NCBI RefSeq assembly: GCF_007830235.1
Contig: NZ_VLKI01000022.1
Coordinates: 20,015 to 84,014, forward strand
Direction of reading: 5' to 3'
Source of the DNA: Cytobacillus oceanisediminis
GTDB taxonomy: Bacteria > Bacillota > Bacilli > Bacillales > Cytobacillaceae
DNA: 64,000 nt
Shown: one piece after another, positions 8,954 to 17,727 of the stretch
Layout of the letters: each line of letters opens with the position of its first letter
How positions within the stretch are numbered: the first letter of the stretch is position 1
Position numbers and translations under genes: made by a program
The notes under the pieces: model-generated
Database searches by the model: none
The model's input: the letters and a program-made list of their open reading frames with translations, nothing else
Told to the model about the DNA's origin: nothing

Positions 8954-9998
8954 ATTGGCGTTTATAGGATTTGGGGTTGTTGGCCAGGGATTGGCGGAAA
9001 TTTTGCGTGATAAGAAAGAATCGCTTAAACAGAACGAGGGATTTGAAGCTGACATTGTAGCCATTTCCGATTTAATGAAAGGTTCGATCTACCATCCAGG
9101 GGGACTGGATATCAGTACAGTTTTGCGAGTACTGCAAGAAACAGGGAATTTGGAGAATTATCCGGAAACACCGGGGCTAATCAGGGGGTGGGACAGCCTC
9201 AAAACAATCAAGGATACCAATGCAGATACAGTTATTGAGGTTTCCTATACAGATGTCAAAACCGGCCAGCCCGCCATAAGCCACTGTAAGGCTGCATTCG
9301 AAAAAGGAAAAAATGTGGTGATGACCAATAAAGGACCTGTTGCCCTCGCTTACCGGGAGCTATCTGAAATGGCGGAAAAGCATGGAGCCTGCTGGGGATT
9401 CGAGGGTACGGTCATGAGCGGTACACCAGCACTGCGGATGCCGGCTGCTGCGTTGGCCGGGAATGACATTACGGAAATCCGCGGCATATTAAATGGGACA
9501 ACCAATTATATTCTGACCAAAATGGAACAGGAAGGTGCTTCTTATGAAGCTGCTCTTAAAGAGGCACAAAAGCTCGGCTATGCAGAGGCAGACCCTACCA
9601 GCGATGTAGAGGGCTATGATGCAAGATATAAAATTGTCATTCTCTCCAACCATGTGATGAAAGCTCCTTTATCAGTCGGGGAAGTGGAATGCAATGGCAT
9701 TACAGGGATCACTTTAAAGGATATTGAAAAGGCAAAGGCGGAAGGGAAGTGCTGGAAGCTAATTGCAAAAGCCAAAAAGGAAAACGGCAAGGTTATTGCC
9801 TCGATAGCTCCTGAAAAATTGGATGCTGAAGATCCCTTGGCTTCCATCAGAGGCGCTGTCAATGCCATTACGTATCAATGCGATCTTTTGGGCACAGTCA
9901 CATTAAGCGGTGCAGGAGCAGGAAAAATAGAGACAGGATTCTCCCTTTTGATTGACTTAATTTCCATTCATCGTGCAAGGCAGCTTGTTTCAATCTAA
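8943..9998 (+). CDS. Homoserine dehydrogenase-like oxidoreductase without ACT domain
   Basis: A 351-residue protein with an N-terminal dinucleotide motif GFGVVGQG (9-16), TNKGP around K130, GILNGTTNYIL (181-191), and the catalytic-domain signature ADPTSDVEGYD with D221 and K230. These match homoserine dehydrogenase, but the regulatory ACT domain is missing. It starts at TTG 8943, with GGAGGTGG 6 bases upstream, inside the end of the deacetylase gene, which implies coupled translation. In this operon it may interconvert aspartate semialdehyde and homoserine, or it may have become a dehydrogenase for another C4 amino compound. It is not part of the textbook ectoine pathway. It stands apart from any thr genes, which argues for a catabolic role. 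Confidence 0.75.
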   Translation: MAHKLAFIGFGVVGQGLAEILRDKKESLKQNEGFEADIVAISDLMKGSIYHPGGLDISTVLRVLQETGNLENYPETPGLIRGWDSLKTIKDTNADTVIEVSYTDVKTGQPAISHCKAAFEKGKNVVMTNKGPVALAYRELSEMAEKHGACWGFEGTVMSGTPALRMPAAALAGNDITEIRGILNGTTNYILTKMEQEGASYEAALKEAQKLGYAEADPTSDVEGYDARYKIVILSNHVMKAPLSVGEVECNGITGITLKDIEKAKAEGKCWKLIAKAKKENGKVIASIAPEKLDAEDPLASIRGAVNAITYQCDLLGTVTLSGAGAGKIETGFSLLIDLISIHRARQLVSI

Positions 9999-10019
9999 AA
10001 CGGAAAGGCGGTAATACGC

Positions 10020-11462
10020 ATGACCACTCAACTAACGGGACAAAGAATGTTTCTCGCAGGGAAATGGAAGACGGGCGAAAGATTAATTGAAGTTCGTGAT
10101 CCGCAGGATAACAGCTTAATTGATACAGTGCCAGCAGCTTCGAAGGAAGATATGCTTAATTGTATTGAAGAAGCGAAAGAGGGGGCGAAGATTGCTGCTT
10201 CCCTGCCTGTCCATCAGCGAATGGCGATTATTAATCGAGCTGCAGACTACATCGAAGCAAAAAAAGAAAAATATGCAAAAACGATTGCAAAGGAAGGAAG
10301 CAAAACTATTCGGGAAGCTTCAAAAGAAGTGGCAAGAGCCATTCAGACCTTCCGGATTAGTGCAGAAGAAGCAAGAAGGATTCATGGAGAAACCATTCCG
10401 TTTGATCAGATGCCCGGGAGTGAAAACCGCCTGGGATACTACCGCCGTTTCCCGATTGGTATTATAGGCGCAATTACGCCCTTTAACGATCCATTAAATC
10501 TTGTAGCGCATAAGGTGGGTCCCGCCATCGCCTCCGGGAATGCCATTATCGTAAAACCGGCAACAGTAACTCCTCTCAGCGCCCTTTTAATTGCCGAAGC
10601 ACTTGAACATGCCGGATTGCCTTCTAAAGTATTATCGGTCATTACTGGCTATGGAAGCGAAATTGGGGATGTTCTTGTAACTCATCCTGCTGTACGAATG
10701 ATTACCTTTACTGGCGGCCTGGACGCCGGGGAACAAATTACCCGGAAAGCGGGATTGAAAAAGATAAGTATGGAGCTGGGGTCCAATTCTCCTGTCATTG
10801 TGCTGGAGGATGCTGATCTGGAAGAGGCTGTTGAATCAACGGTTTCCGGGGCATTTTGGGCAGCAGGTCAAAATTGCCTCGGCGTGCAAAGAGTTTACAT
10901 TCAGGATTCTGTTTATGAAGTATTTCAACAGGCATTCGTTTCCAGGACGAATCAATATTGTGTAGGGGATAAGCAATCAGAACTGACTGATATGGGGCCG
11001 CTTATTACGGAAAAAGAAGCTATCCGGGTTGAAAAAATAGTCAATGAAGCGAAAGAAAAAGGAGCAGCCGTATTAACAGGCGGGAAAAGGGACGGGGCTT
11101 TTTATGCACCTACTATTCTCGAAAATGTCCCGGAAGATTGTACCATTGCTAAAGAAGAAATTTTTGGTCCGGTTGTTCTTTTGTATCAAGTATCTTGTCT
11201 TGATGAAGCAATCAGTAAATCGAATGACATAAATTATGGCTTGCAGGCCGGAATCTTTACCAAAGATATCGAAAAAGCGCATCAAGCCATTGCAAAAATG
11301 GAGGTAGGCGGAATAATGATCAATGATAGCAGTGACTACCGTATTGATGCGATGCCATTTGGGGGAGTAAAAAATTCAGGGCTAGGCAGGGAAGGAATTA
11401 AATTTTCCATCCAGGAAATGACAGAACCAAAAGTAGTCTGCTTTAAATTATCCAACTATTAG
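10020..11462 (+). CDS. doeC: Aldehyde dehydrogenase, aspartate-semialdehyde oxidising (DoeC role)
   Basis: A 480-residue NAD(P)-dependent aldehyde dehydrogenase with Asn156 in ITPFND, general-base Glu252 in MELGSN and nucleophile Cys286 in GQNCLG. In ectoine degradation this class oxidises aspartate 4-semialdehyde to aspartate, feeding the TCA cycle. It is the last enzyme of the operon and is followed by a terminator. It closely resembles the aldehyde dehydrogenase at 44197-45645; both share RIHGETIPFD, and the two may be paralogues that serve different semialdehydes. Family membership is certain; the substrate is inferred from context. Confidence 0.82.
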   Translation: MTTQLTGQRMFLAGKWKTGERLIEVRDPQDNSLIDTVPAASKEDMLNCIEEAKEGAKIAASLPVHQRMAIINRAADYIEAKKEKYAKTIAKEGSKTIREASKEVARAIQTFRISAEEARRIHGETIPFDQMPGSENRLGYYRRFPIGIIGAITPFNDPLNLVAHKVGPAIASGNAIIVKPATVTPLSALLIAEALEHAGLPSKVLSVITGYGSEIGDVLVTHPAVRMITFTGGLDAGEQITRKAGLKKISMELGSNSPVIVLEDADLEEAVESTVSGAFWAAGQNCLGVQRVYIQDSVYEVFQQAFVSRTNQYCVGDKQSELTDMGPLITEKEAIRVEKIVNEAKEKGAAVLTGGKRDGAFYAPTILENVPEDCTIAKEEIFGPVVLLYQVSCLDEAISKSNDINYGLQAGIFTKDIEKAHQAIAKMEVGGIMINDSSDYRIDAMPFGGVKNSGLGREGIKFSIQEMTEPKVVCFKLSNY

Positions 11463-11516
11463 GAATTTTTAAACTGAATACAATCAGACAGCAGGCAAGC
11501 TGCCTGAGTATAGTGT

Positions 11517-11558
11517 GAGGAAGAACAATCCGGCTGCAACGGAGGGTCTTCCTTTCCT
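11517..11558 (+). terminator. Probable terminator after the ectoine operon
   Basis: AGGAAGA and TCTTCCT flank a 22-base centre that can also pair (CCGGCTGC/ACGGAGG weakly), followed by TTCCTTTT. It would separate the enzyme operon from the transporter gene. Confidence 0.5.
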
Positions 11559-11745
11559 TTTAGATAGCTGAAGTCATAATTTATGTCATTCAACCACATT
11601 CATTAACCTTGAAATGCAGACAGGCATTATAAAAAGCTTAGCTCAATCAAACTTGCATAGCCGTTTTCCAGCAGGCACACAAATACTTAATCAAAGCTTT
11701 AATAGAGCCATATAAAAGAAAAAGACTAATAAGGAGGATTTTATT

Positions 11746-13290
11746 TTGAAGAAAAACAGGGACCGCGCTTCATATAACAATCCAGTCTTTAAAATCTCAG
11801 CCATAATCGTTGGACTTTTTACCATTTGGGGAGCCTTTTCGCCTGATAGTCTTGCCAAAAATGCCTCTACAGTTTTTAGCTTCACAAGTAAATCATTTGG
11901 ATGGCTTTATTTACTCAGTGTGGCTGTGTTTGTTTTCTTCTGTTTATACCTTGCTTTTAGTAAATATGGAAGCATGAAACTCGGACCGGATGGAGAAAAA
12001 GCCGAATATTCCTTATTTGCCTGGATCAGTATGCTATTCAGCGCAGGTTTTGGGGTAGGAATTGTCTTCTGGGGTGTAGCAGAACCGCTGACTCACTTTT
12101 CTTCTCCGCCGCTTCCTGGGGTTGAGCCCCAATCAGCAGAAGCTGCCCGGGTAGCCATGCGATATTCCTTTTTTAACTGGGGCATTCATCAATGGTCAGT
12201 CTTTGCCATTGTCGGACTGGCTCTTGCTTATTATCAATACCGTCATAAACGGAGGGTTCTTGTGGGCGAAGTCTTAAGCGCAAATCACCCTGAAAAAAGA
12301 AAAAAGCTGAAGTCAGCGGTTAATATACTGGCTGTCATTGCTACCGTAACGGGAATTGCCACATCGATGGGAATGGGTGTCCTGCAAATTAATGGTGGCT
12401 TGAACTATGTCTTTTCAGTTCCAAACAACCCTTTGGTGCAAATCGGCATTGTTGGCATCATGCTTGCTCTTTATCTAGTATCAGCTACAACCGGTATTGA
12501 TAAAGGAATTAAGATTTTGAGTAATACAAACATGATCATGGTCCTTGCTTTAATGATGTTCTTCCTGTTCAGGGGCCCTACCGTATTCATATTTGAAAGC
12601 TTCGTCCTTGCTATAGGCGATTATATCCAGCATTTTGTGGAAATGAGCTTCTATTTGACTCCATATACAGGTGAGGCGTGGGTTCAGGATTGGACAGTGT
12701 TTTATTGGGCATGGGTTATTGCCTGGTCTCCTTTCGTTGGTTCCTTTGTTGCCCGGATTTCAAAAGGAAGAACAATCAGGGAATTTGTAATAGGTGTAAT
12801 GGTTGTCCCTCCAGCCATTGGGTTTGTATGGATGGCGATTTTCGGAGGAACGGGATTATACATGGATTTGTTCCAGGGTACAGCCATATCCGAAGCTGTT
12901 TCGCAAGATGTGACAACTGCCATTTTCGTGCTGTTAAAGGAGTTTCCGTTATACACATTGTTATCAGTGATCATGCTAGTCCTGATCGTCATATTCCTTG
13001 TTACCTCGGCAGATTCAGCTGTTTTCGTTCTTGGCATGATGACATCGGAAGGGGATTTGAATCCATCCAACAGGGTAAAAGTGATCTGGGGGGTATTAAT
13101 GGCTGGAATCACTGCCGTGTTAATTGCCAGCAGCGGATTAAAAGGGCTGCAAACCGCTTCCTTAGTCTCCGCTCTTCCTTTTACGATCATATTGGGCATC
13201 ATTAGTATATCGCTCTATAAATCATTGTCCAGGGAGAGAAAAGAAGCAAAAGCACAGGCCCAAACGGTTCCCCTGCAAAAAGCCCAGTAA
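11746..13290 (+). CDS. BCCT-family carrier, probable ectoine/hydroxyectoine uptake
   Basis: A 514-residue membrane protein with about 12 transmembrane segments. The family signature is seen in the DWTVFYWAWVIAWSPF stretch followed by GSFVARISKGRTIREF; the canonical third tryptophan of WAWWIAW is Val here. The Gly-rich stretch GMGVLQINGGLNY lies where BCCT proteins bind sodium and substrate. BCCT carriers import betaine, choline, carnitine or ectoines in exchange for or with cations. Adjacency to the ectoine operon indicates ectoine uptake for use as food. The start is TTG 11746, fixed by AAGGAGG 8-9 bases upstream. It has its own 280-base leader and is followed by a terminator. Confidence 0.85.
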   Translation: MKKNRDRASYNNPVFKISAIIVGLFTIWGAFSPDSLAKNASTVFSFTSKSFGWLYLLSVAVFVFFCLYLAFSKYGSMKLGPDGEKAEYSLFAWISMLFSAGFGVGIVFWGVAEPLTHFSSPPLPGVEPQSAEAARVAMRYSFFNWGIHQWSVFAIVGLALAYYQYRHKRRVLVGEVLSANHPEKRKKLKSAVNILAVIATVTGIATSMGMGVLQINGGLNYVFSVPNNPLVQIGIVGIMLALYLVSATTGIDKGIKILSNTNMIMVLALMMFFLFRGPTVFIFESFVLAIGDYIQHFVEMSFYLTPYTGEAWVQDWTVFYWAWVIAWSPFVGSFVARISKGRTIREFVIGVMVVPPAIGFVWMAIFGGTGLYMDLFQGTAISEAVSQDVTTAIFVLLKEFPLYTLLSVIMLVLIVIFLVTSADSAVFVLGMMTSEGDLNPSNRVKVIWGVLMAGITAVLIASSGLKGLQTASLVSALPFTIILGIISISLYKSLSRERKEAKAQAQTVPLQKAQ

Positions 13291-13370
13291 TAACTGGTGG
13301 AAAAATTCAACTTCTAAAGAGGGTCCTATCACATGCCCATCAAGCTAAGACAACTCATTACCCCCTTAAC

Positions 13371-13421
13371 GAAAAAAACGCTATTCTTTCTGTAATATCA
13401 TGGAAAGGATAGTGTTTTTTA
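13371..13421 (+). terminator. Terminator after the ectoine-cluster BCCT gene
   Basis: GAAAAAAACGCTATTCTTTC pairs with GAAAGGATAGTGTTTTTT across an 11-base loop; A- and T-runs at both ends allow two-way termination. Confidence 0.8.
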
Positions 13422-13636
13422 TGTGTAGCGAGGTTTTAAATGAACTTACTCTGTTTTACTCAGGATTTGCAACCTCTTTGGTTTGGCTTCTCCTCCTAAA
13501 TCCTATTGCCGGTGCCCTAATCCTTTTTTAGTATAATCAGGCTGGAAGCAACCAAATGGTAGAACATTTATTATTACAAAATTAACTTAGCTATAATTAT
13601 GAAAAGGATTGATATAGAAAAAAGAGCACTTGCATT
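13422..13636. other. Non-coding stretch before the integrase remnant
   Basis: I see no intact gene or repeat. A 20-codon frame (13333-13395) just upstream overlaps the terminator and is probably meaningless. The region looks like decayed mobile-element DNA, judging only from the integrase remnant that follows. Confidence 0.3.
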
Positions 13637-14031
13637 TTGTGGCAATTTGATCCCGGAACGAATGATAACGATACAAAAAGGAAACGTAAAAAAGACCGGG
13701 TTGTACTATTTGAACGAGAGTGTGCGGAACATCTGAAAGCCTATTTAGATACACGAGAGGACACAATCCCGTTTGTTTTTGTGAATTTTAAAAGTACTGG
13801 TCAGATGTTTCCGCGGACCATTCAATTAGAATTTGATTGCTATACCAAAAGGCTGGGTGTTCACATTTCGACACATACCTTACGCCATACGTTTGCTGCC
13901 CATTTAGCACGGAAGGGAATGCCATTTGCGTGTATACAGGTTCTGTTATGGCATAACGGTCAGCATCAAACGCAGCTTTACGCTGTTTATATCATAAAGC
14001 AATAAAAGAACTGTATGACCAATGGATGTAA
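13637..14031 (+). pseudogene. Tyrosine recombinase/integrase, C-terminal remnant with frameshift
   Basis: Only the catalytic C-terminal half is left. STHTLRHTFAAHLARKG carries the HxLR pair, and IQVLLWHNGQHQTQLY carries the usual GH (here WH) and the catalytic tyrosine. The first frame stops at 14005. A one-base shift near 13980-13988 recovers the expected tail, reading YHKAIKELYDQWM and ending at 14031. No N-terminal half precedes it. It marks past integration of a mobile element next to the ectoine cluster. Confidence 0.8.
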
Positions 14032-14091
14032 AATAATGGTAGAAATATTCGTATAATACAAATTAACGCTTTCTTAAACTTAGTTTAGGAA

Positions 14092-14131
14092 ACGTCCAAA
14101 CCCTTGGTGTAAAAGGGTTTGGACGTTTTTA
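14092..14131 (+). terminator. Strong Rho-independent terminator
   Basis: ACGTCCAAACCCTT pairs with AGGGTTTGGACGT across a short loop and is followed by TTTTT. It lies 60 bases after the integrase remnant. Confidence 0.85.
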
Positions 14132-14621
14132 TCATTATATCATATTTAACATTAAGAAGGATTAACGCAACTTTTTGTTGAACTCTTATGGTACTAAAGA
14201 GCAATAGGAGATGATTTTGGGCAGGGGGAGTAAAATGGAGATTTTAGAACTGCCGATAGAATTTGAATTTAATAGACGTAAAAAATCAAATTTATCCCAG
14301 CCTAATTATTACTAATAATGATTTAACGTTGGTAGATACTAAGTATGCAATCTTTTTACCCCTAATTGAAAAGGAATTAAAAAAATGGATATGTAATAAA
14401 GAATTTAAAGAATATTATTATCACTCACTATGAGGATATATGATTTTCTTTGTAAAGAATAATGAAGTAAGTATACAATACTTAAAAATTAACTAATAGA
14501 GAATATATGTATGTTGAAAAGGAAATTAAAGATCAAGGCTGTCATGCGCAGCTTTTCTTATTGTGCTAAAGAGGCAGTTTTGTCCTTATACAATTATGAG
14601 TAAAAACAAGGAGGAGCTAAT
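14132..14621. other. Decayed coding sequence, unidentified
   Basis: A 26-codon frame starts at ATG 14234 behind GGGGGAG and stops. A shifted frame then runs to 14431, containing a charged, lysine-rich sequence (KYAIFLPLIEKELKKW). This looks like a small gene broken by a frameshift; I cannot name it. The rest is AT-rich without structure. Confidence 0.35.
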
Positions 14622-15188
14622 ATGACAAAGAGAAATACGGAGTTGTCACCAGAACAACGTGAAGAACTACTCAGAACTTTGAAAGCCCGTTTTGAGAAAA
14701 ACATGAACCGACATAAAGGTCTCGAATGGGCTAATGTGCAAGCTAAGCTCGATGCTAATACTGAAAAGCTGTGGTCGCTCAATGAAATGGAAGGAACCGG
14801 CGGTGAACCGGATGTTGTTGGCCATGATGAAGAGACGGGCGAATACATTTTTTATGATTGTTCAGCGGAAAGTCCTAAAGGCCGCAGAAGTGTTTGTTAC
14901 GATCGAGAAGCGCTGGAGTCGAGGAAAAAACACAAACCAGAAAATAACGCTATTGATATGGCAGTTGCCATGGGCATTGAACTTCTAACGGAAGAACAAT
15001 ACCGGGAGTTGCAGAAACTTGAAAGTGTCGATATGAAAACGTCGAGCTGGGTGCAAACACCTGCTAATATTAGGAAACTTGGCGGGGCTATCTTTTGTGA
15101 TCGCCGCTACGACACTGTTTTTGTGTACCATAATGGAGCAGATTCCTACTATGCAGCAAGGGGGTTCCGTGGCTCGCTGAGGGTCTGA
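14622..15188 (+). CDS. DUF4256 domain protein
   Basis: An intact 188-residue soluble protein that I recognise as the DUF4256 family, of unknown function. Typical features are the RFEKNMNRHKGLEW segment near 30, the GGEPDVVGHDEETGEY segment at about 60, and the C-terminal VFVYHNGADSYYAARGFRG. Members are usually annotated as hypothetical cytoplasmic proteins. ATG 14622 is supported by AAGGAGG 8 bases upstream. It is a single-gene unit between mobile-element debris and the MerR gene, with no functional clue from its neighbours. Confidence 0.8.
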   Translation: MTKRNTELSPEQREELLRTLKARFEKNMNRHKGLEWANVQAKLDANTEKLWSLNEMEGTGGEPDVVGHDEETGEYIFYDCSAESPKGRRSVCYDREALESRKKHKPENNAIDMAVAMGIELLTEEQYRELQKLESVDMKTSSWVQTPANIRKLGGAIFCDRRYDTVFVYHNGADSYYAARGFRGSLRV

Positions 15189-15518
15189 ATTTCACAGGCA
15201 GCCAATTCTGTATTTGAGAACAGACTACCTGGGGAAGGCTTTAAATTCATTCTTCAATTATGGGTGCATATGTTCAATATCAGTCTGCTTGCCAAAACTT
15301 AATTATCTACATGTTTATTTTTATAAGATTAAGTATAAGAGCTAGAGCTAACTCTAGTGCAAGAGGAGAATTTCGAAAAAAAGGGGAAACCACTGTAACA
15401 TCGTTATATAATACCTAACTCCAGAAGCTCGTTCCTTAATGAACAAAGTAGTGGATTTGACTTCTTCCTTTCTGTTAGGATTTAAATACGAAGGCGGCAG
15501 TAAATGATACAATTAGAA
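15189..15518. other. Intergenic region, nothing recognised
   Basis: No reading frame with a ribosome binding site and no clear hairpin were found. It separates the convergent DUF4256 and MerR genes. Confidence 0.35.
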
Positions 15519-15565
15519 AACCACCTGCTCATATACAAGTTTATGAAATACAGGTGGCTTTCTGT
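15519..15565 (-). terminator. Terminator of the MerR gene
   Basis: CCACCTG and CAGGTGG flank an AT-rich loop; read on the minus strand the stem ends in GGTGGTTTTCT, directly after the MerR stop. Confidence 0.65.
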
Positions 15566-15975
15566 TAATTATTAATCTCTATTATATCTTTTTTATAAAT
15601 TTCTTCCGTTCCGGCTTCCAGTGCAGTCTTGTAGTATAAGCATTTATGCTCGATGACTTCCATTGTTTTTCTTAGTTCTTCCATTTGTGCTTCTACGTTT
15701 GCTTTGCGCTCCAGAAACATGTCATATCTTTGCTGCAGTGTGGCATCCCCTTCAGAACACCAATCAATGAAATTTTTAATCTCCTTAATAGGCATCCCGG
15801 TGGCTTTCAGGCATTCTATTACTTTTAGAGCGCTAAGGTCGGATTCTTTAAACAAGCGGTTTCCGCTGGGGGTCCGTTCTACAAAAGGCATCAGACCTTC
15901 TTTGTCATAGTAGCGCAGGGTATATACTGTCAGATTCAATTCCTTTGCCACTTCGCTGATCGTGTATGTCTTCAT
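15565..15975 (-). CDS. MerR-family regulator (AdhR-like)
   Basis: A 136-residue regulator with the N-terminal winged helix of MerR proteins (YTISEVAKELNLTVYTLRYYDKEGL) and a coiled-coil dimerisation helix at about 80-118 (FLERKANVEAQMEEL). It is read divergently from the alcohol dehydrogenase gene. This pairing is known for AdhR/NmlR-type regulators that respond to reactive aldehydes such as formaldehyde or methylglyoxal. One conserved-looking cysteine is in the linker (DWCSEGD) and another is in HKCLYYK; either could be the sensing thiol. Two near-identical operator-like palindromes lie in the gap between the two genes. Confidence 0.85.
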   Translation of the reverse strand: MKTYTISEVAKELNLTVYTLRYYDKEGLMPFVERTPSGNRLFKESDLSALKVIECLKATGMPIKEIKNFIDWCSEGDATLQQRYDMFLERKANVEAQMEELRKTMEVIEHKCLYYKTALEAGTEEIYKKDIIEINN

Positions 15976-16002
15976 TATTTATCTCCTCCTTATAAATGTA
16001 GA

Positions 16003-16020
16003 CTTCGAGTTAACTATAAG
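16003..16020. promoter_or_regulatory. MerR operator copy 1, before the merR gene
   Basis: An imperfect palindrome, CTTCGAGTTAACTATAAG, centred on GTT/AAC. It is exactly 100 bases before the copy at 16103-16120 and lies just upstream of the merR Shine-Dalgarno, so it likely mediates autoregulation. Confidence 0.65.
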
Positions 16021-16098
16021 GTGTGTTGTGAGATTATCATGGTATTTTATAAATGTCAAAGTCACTTTATTGGGATTGAAAAAAATAAAATTTATCGC

Positions 16099-16129
16099 TT
16101 GACCTAGAGTTAACTATAAGCCTTAACAT
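16099..16129 (+). promoter_or_regulatory. MerR-type promoter of the alcohol dehydrogenase gene
   Basis: TTGACC (-35, 16099-16104) and TAACAT (-10, 16124-16129) are 19 bases apart, the long spacer typical of MerR-controlled promoters. The spacer holds the palindrome CCTAGAGTTAACTATAAG (16103-16120). MerR proteins untwist such promoters to activate them. Confidence 0.75.
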
Positions 16130-16217
16130 GATTGTGAAAAGAGAAAAATGATGGGAACTTAACTGAGTTCTTTTTAAAATCTATCATTCTCTTAAAAAAA
16201 TTCAGGAGGTTTTATTC

Positions 16218-17258
16218 ATGATAACTGCTAAAGCGCGGGCTGTTGACGGTCCGGACAAGCCGTTTAGAGCGGCTGAAATTGAAAGGCGCGATCTGGATAT
16301 GCATGATGTTCTGATTGAAATTAAATATGCTGGCATTTGCCACTCCGACATTCATACTGCTCACGGGGAGTGGGGACCTGTGAACTATCCGCTCGTACCC
16401 GGGCATGAGATTGCAGGAATTGTTACGGAAGTAGGAGCAGAGGTTACAAAGTACAAGGCAGGAGACCGGGTAGGAGTCGGATGTATGGTTGACTCCTGCG
16501 GCGAATGTGAAAACTGCCGTAAAGGAGAAGAACAATACTGCCTCAAGGGAAATATCCAAACCTACGCGGGTGTTGACAAATACGGCGAACCAACTCAAGG
16601 CGGGTATTCTACACACATTGTAGTACAGGAAGAATTCGTACTCAGAATTCCTGATAGCATTGAGCTTGACGCGGCTGCACCACTGCTTTGTGCGGGGATT
16701 ACCACTTATTCGCCGCTAAATCATTGGGAAGCTGGGCCGGGCAAGAAAGTAGCGGTTGTCGGTATGGGTGGCCTTGGCCATATGGCTGTCAAAATTGCAC
16801 ATGCCATGGGTGCAGAAGTGACCGTTCTTTCCCAAACATTGAATAAAAAGGAAGATGGCCTGCAATTCGGCGCAGACCACTACTATGCGACAAGTGATCC
16901 GGAAACTTTCAAGGAACTTGCCGGAACGTTTGACTTAATTATTAACACGGTAAGTGCGAAAATCGACATAGATGCTTACTTCTCACTGCTCACGCTTGAC
17001 GGAACATTGGTTAACGTTGGTGCTCCTGCAGAGCCATTGTCAGTCAATGTGTTCTCACTCATCGGCCATCGCCGTTCCTTTGCAGGTTCTATGATTGGAG
17101 GCATCCGTGAGACTCAGGAGATGCTGAATTTCTGTGCAAAACATAACATCGTTCCAAAGATTGAAGTCATTACAGCTGATCAAATAGATGAAGCTTACGA
17201 TCGAGTATTAGCTTCAGATGTGAAGTATCGATTCGTGATAGATATCAGCACTATGTAA
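16218..17258 (+). CDS. Zinc-dependent alcohol/aldehyde dehydrogenase (CAD-like)
   Basis: A 346-residue medium-chain dehydrogenase. Catalytic zinc ligands are C41, H63/E64 and C158, and the structural zinc site is C94, C97, C100 and C108. The NAD(P)-binding motif is [11 protein letters not shown] at about 176. It belongs to the cinnamyl-alcohol-dehydrogenase-like branch (similar to AdhA of Bacillus) that reduces aldehydes to alcohols. The divergent MerR regulator and the MerR-type promoter imply induction by toxic aldehydes. ATG 16218 has AGGAGG upstream. It is a single-gene transcript with its own terminator. Confidence 0.88.
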   Translation: MITAKARAVDGPDKPFRAAEIERRDLDMHDVLIEIKYAGICHSDIHTAHGEWGPVNYPLVPGHEIAGIVTEVGAEVTKYKAGDRVGVGCMVDSCGECENCRKGEEQYCLKGNIQTYAGVDKYGEPTQGGYSTHIVVQEEFVLRIPDSIELDAAAPLLCAGITTYSPLNHWEAGPGKKVAVVGMGGLGHMAVKIAHAMGAEVTVLSQTLNKKEDGLQFGADHYYATSDPETFKELAGTFDLIINTVSAKIDIDAYFSLLTLDGTLVNVGAPAEPLSVNVFSLIGHRRSFAGSMIGGIRETQEMLNFCAKHNIVPKIEVITADQIDEAYDRVLASDVKYRFVIDISTM

Positions 17259-17267
17259 ATTGTTCAA

Positions 17268-17312
17268 AGATGTCCTGAAAGCCTGGCTTTTGGGACATTC
17301 TATTTTTAACTT
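17268..17312 (+). terminator. Terminator after the alcohol dehydrogenase gene
   Basis: ATGTCCTGAAAGCC pairs with GGCTTTTGGGACAT, followed by TCTATTTTT. Confidence 0.75.
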
Positions 17313-17349
17313 GGATTTTTAGAATAATATAAAGTTAGGTGGTTAAAAA

Positions 17350-17570
17350 ATGAACATGGAAGACTTTATAGATTTCTGCCGAAAGGGAAATCCCATTTCA
17401 GGTGAGGACAAAGAATTGCGGGGCTATTGACTCAATGCAGCTATGAAGCTCAAAGAATCACTATGGAATTGAATACTTCGTATTATTCAAAAGAAGAAAT
17501 AGCAGAGATATTCAGTAAACTGACAGGCAGGAAAGTTGATCCACCTTTTTGTGTTTTCCGCCATTTATAA
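17350..17570 (+). pseudogene. Sugar O-acetyltransferase, N-terminal remnant with frameshift
   Basis: The frame from ATG 17350 reads MNMEDFIDFCRKGNPISGED and stops at 17430. One base away it continues as LTQCSYEAQRITMELN, then SKEEIAEIFSKLTGRKVD, to a stop at 17570. Together this is the start of a maltose/galactoside O-acetyltransferase. The hexapeptide-repeat domain that carries the activity is missing. It is a dead gene. Confidence 0.75.
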
Positions 17571-17727
17571 GGATATAAAGCCTAAAGATTGGAACTTCAT
17601 TACATAAATAATAAGTGAAAACCAAAGAATTGCTAAGGGACAAAGATAGTTGAATGCTATTCAAAGTTATTGTAATATTCAGATTGTTGAAAGCTAGCAG
17701 TGTAAAACCTTGGGGAGGGAGATTTAT

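Noticed and set aside
12678..13205. Out-of-frame 175-codon frame within the BCCT gene
   Set aside because: It overlaps a well-conserved membrane protein in another frame and is rich in Cys, Arg and Ser as expected for a shadow.
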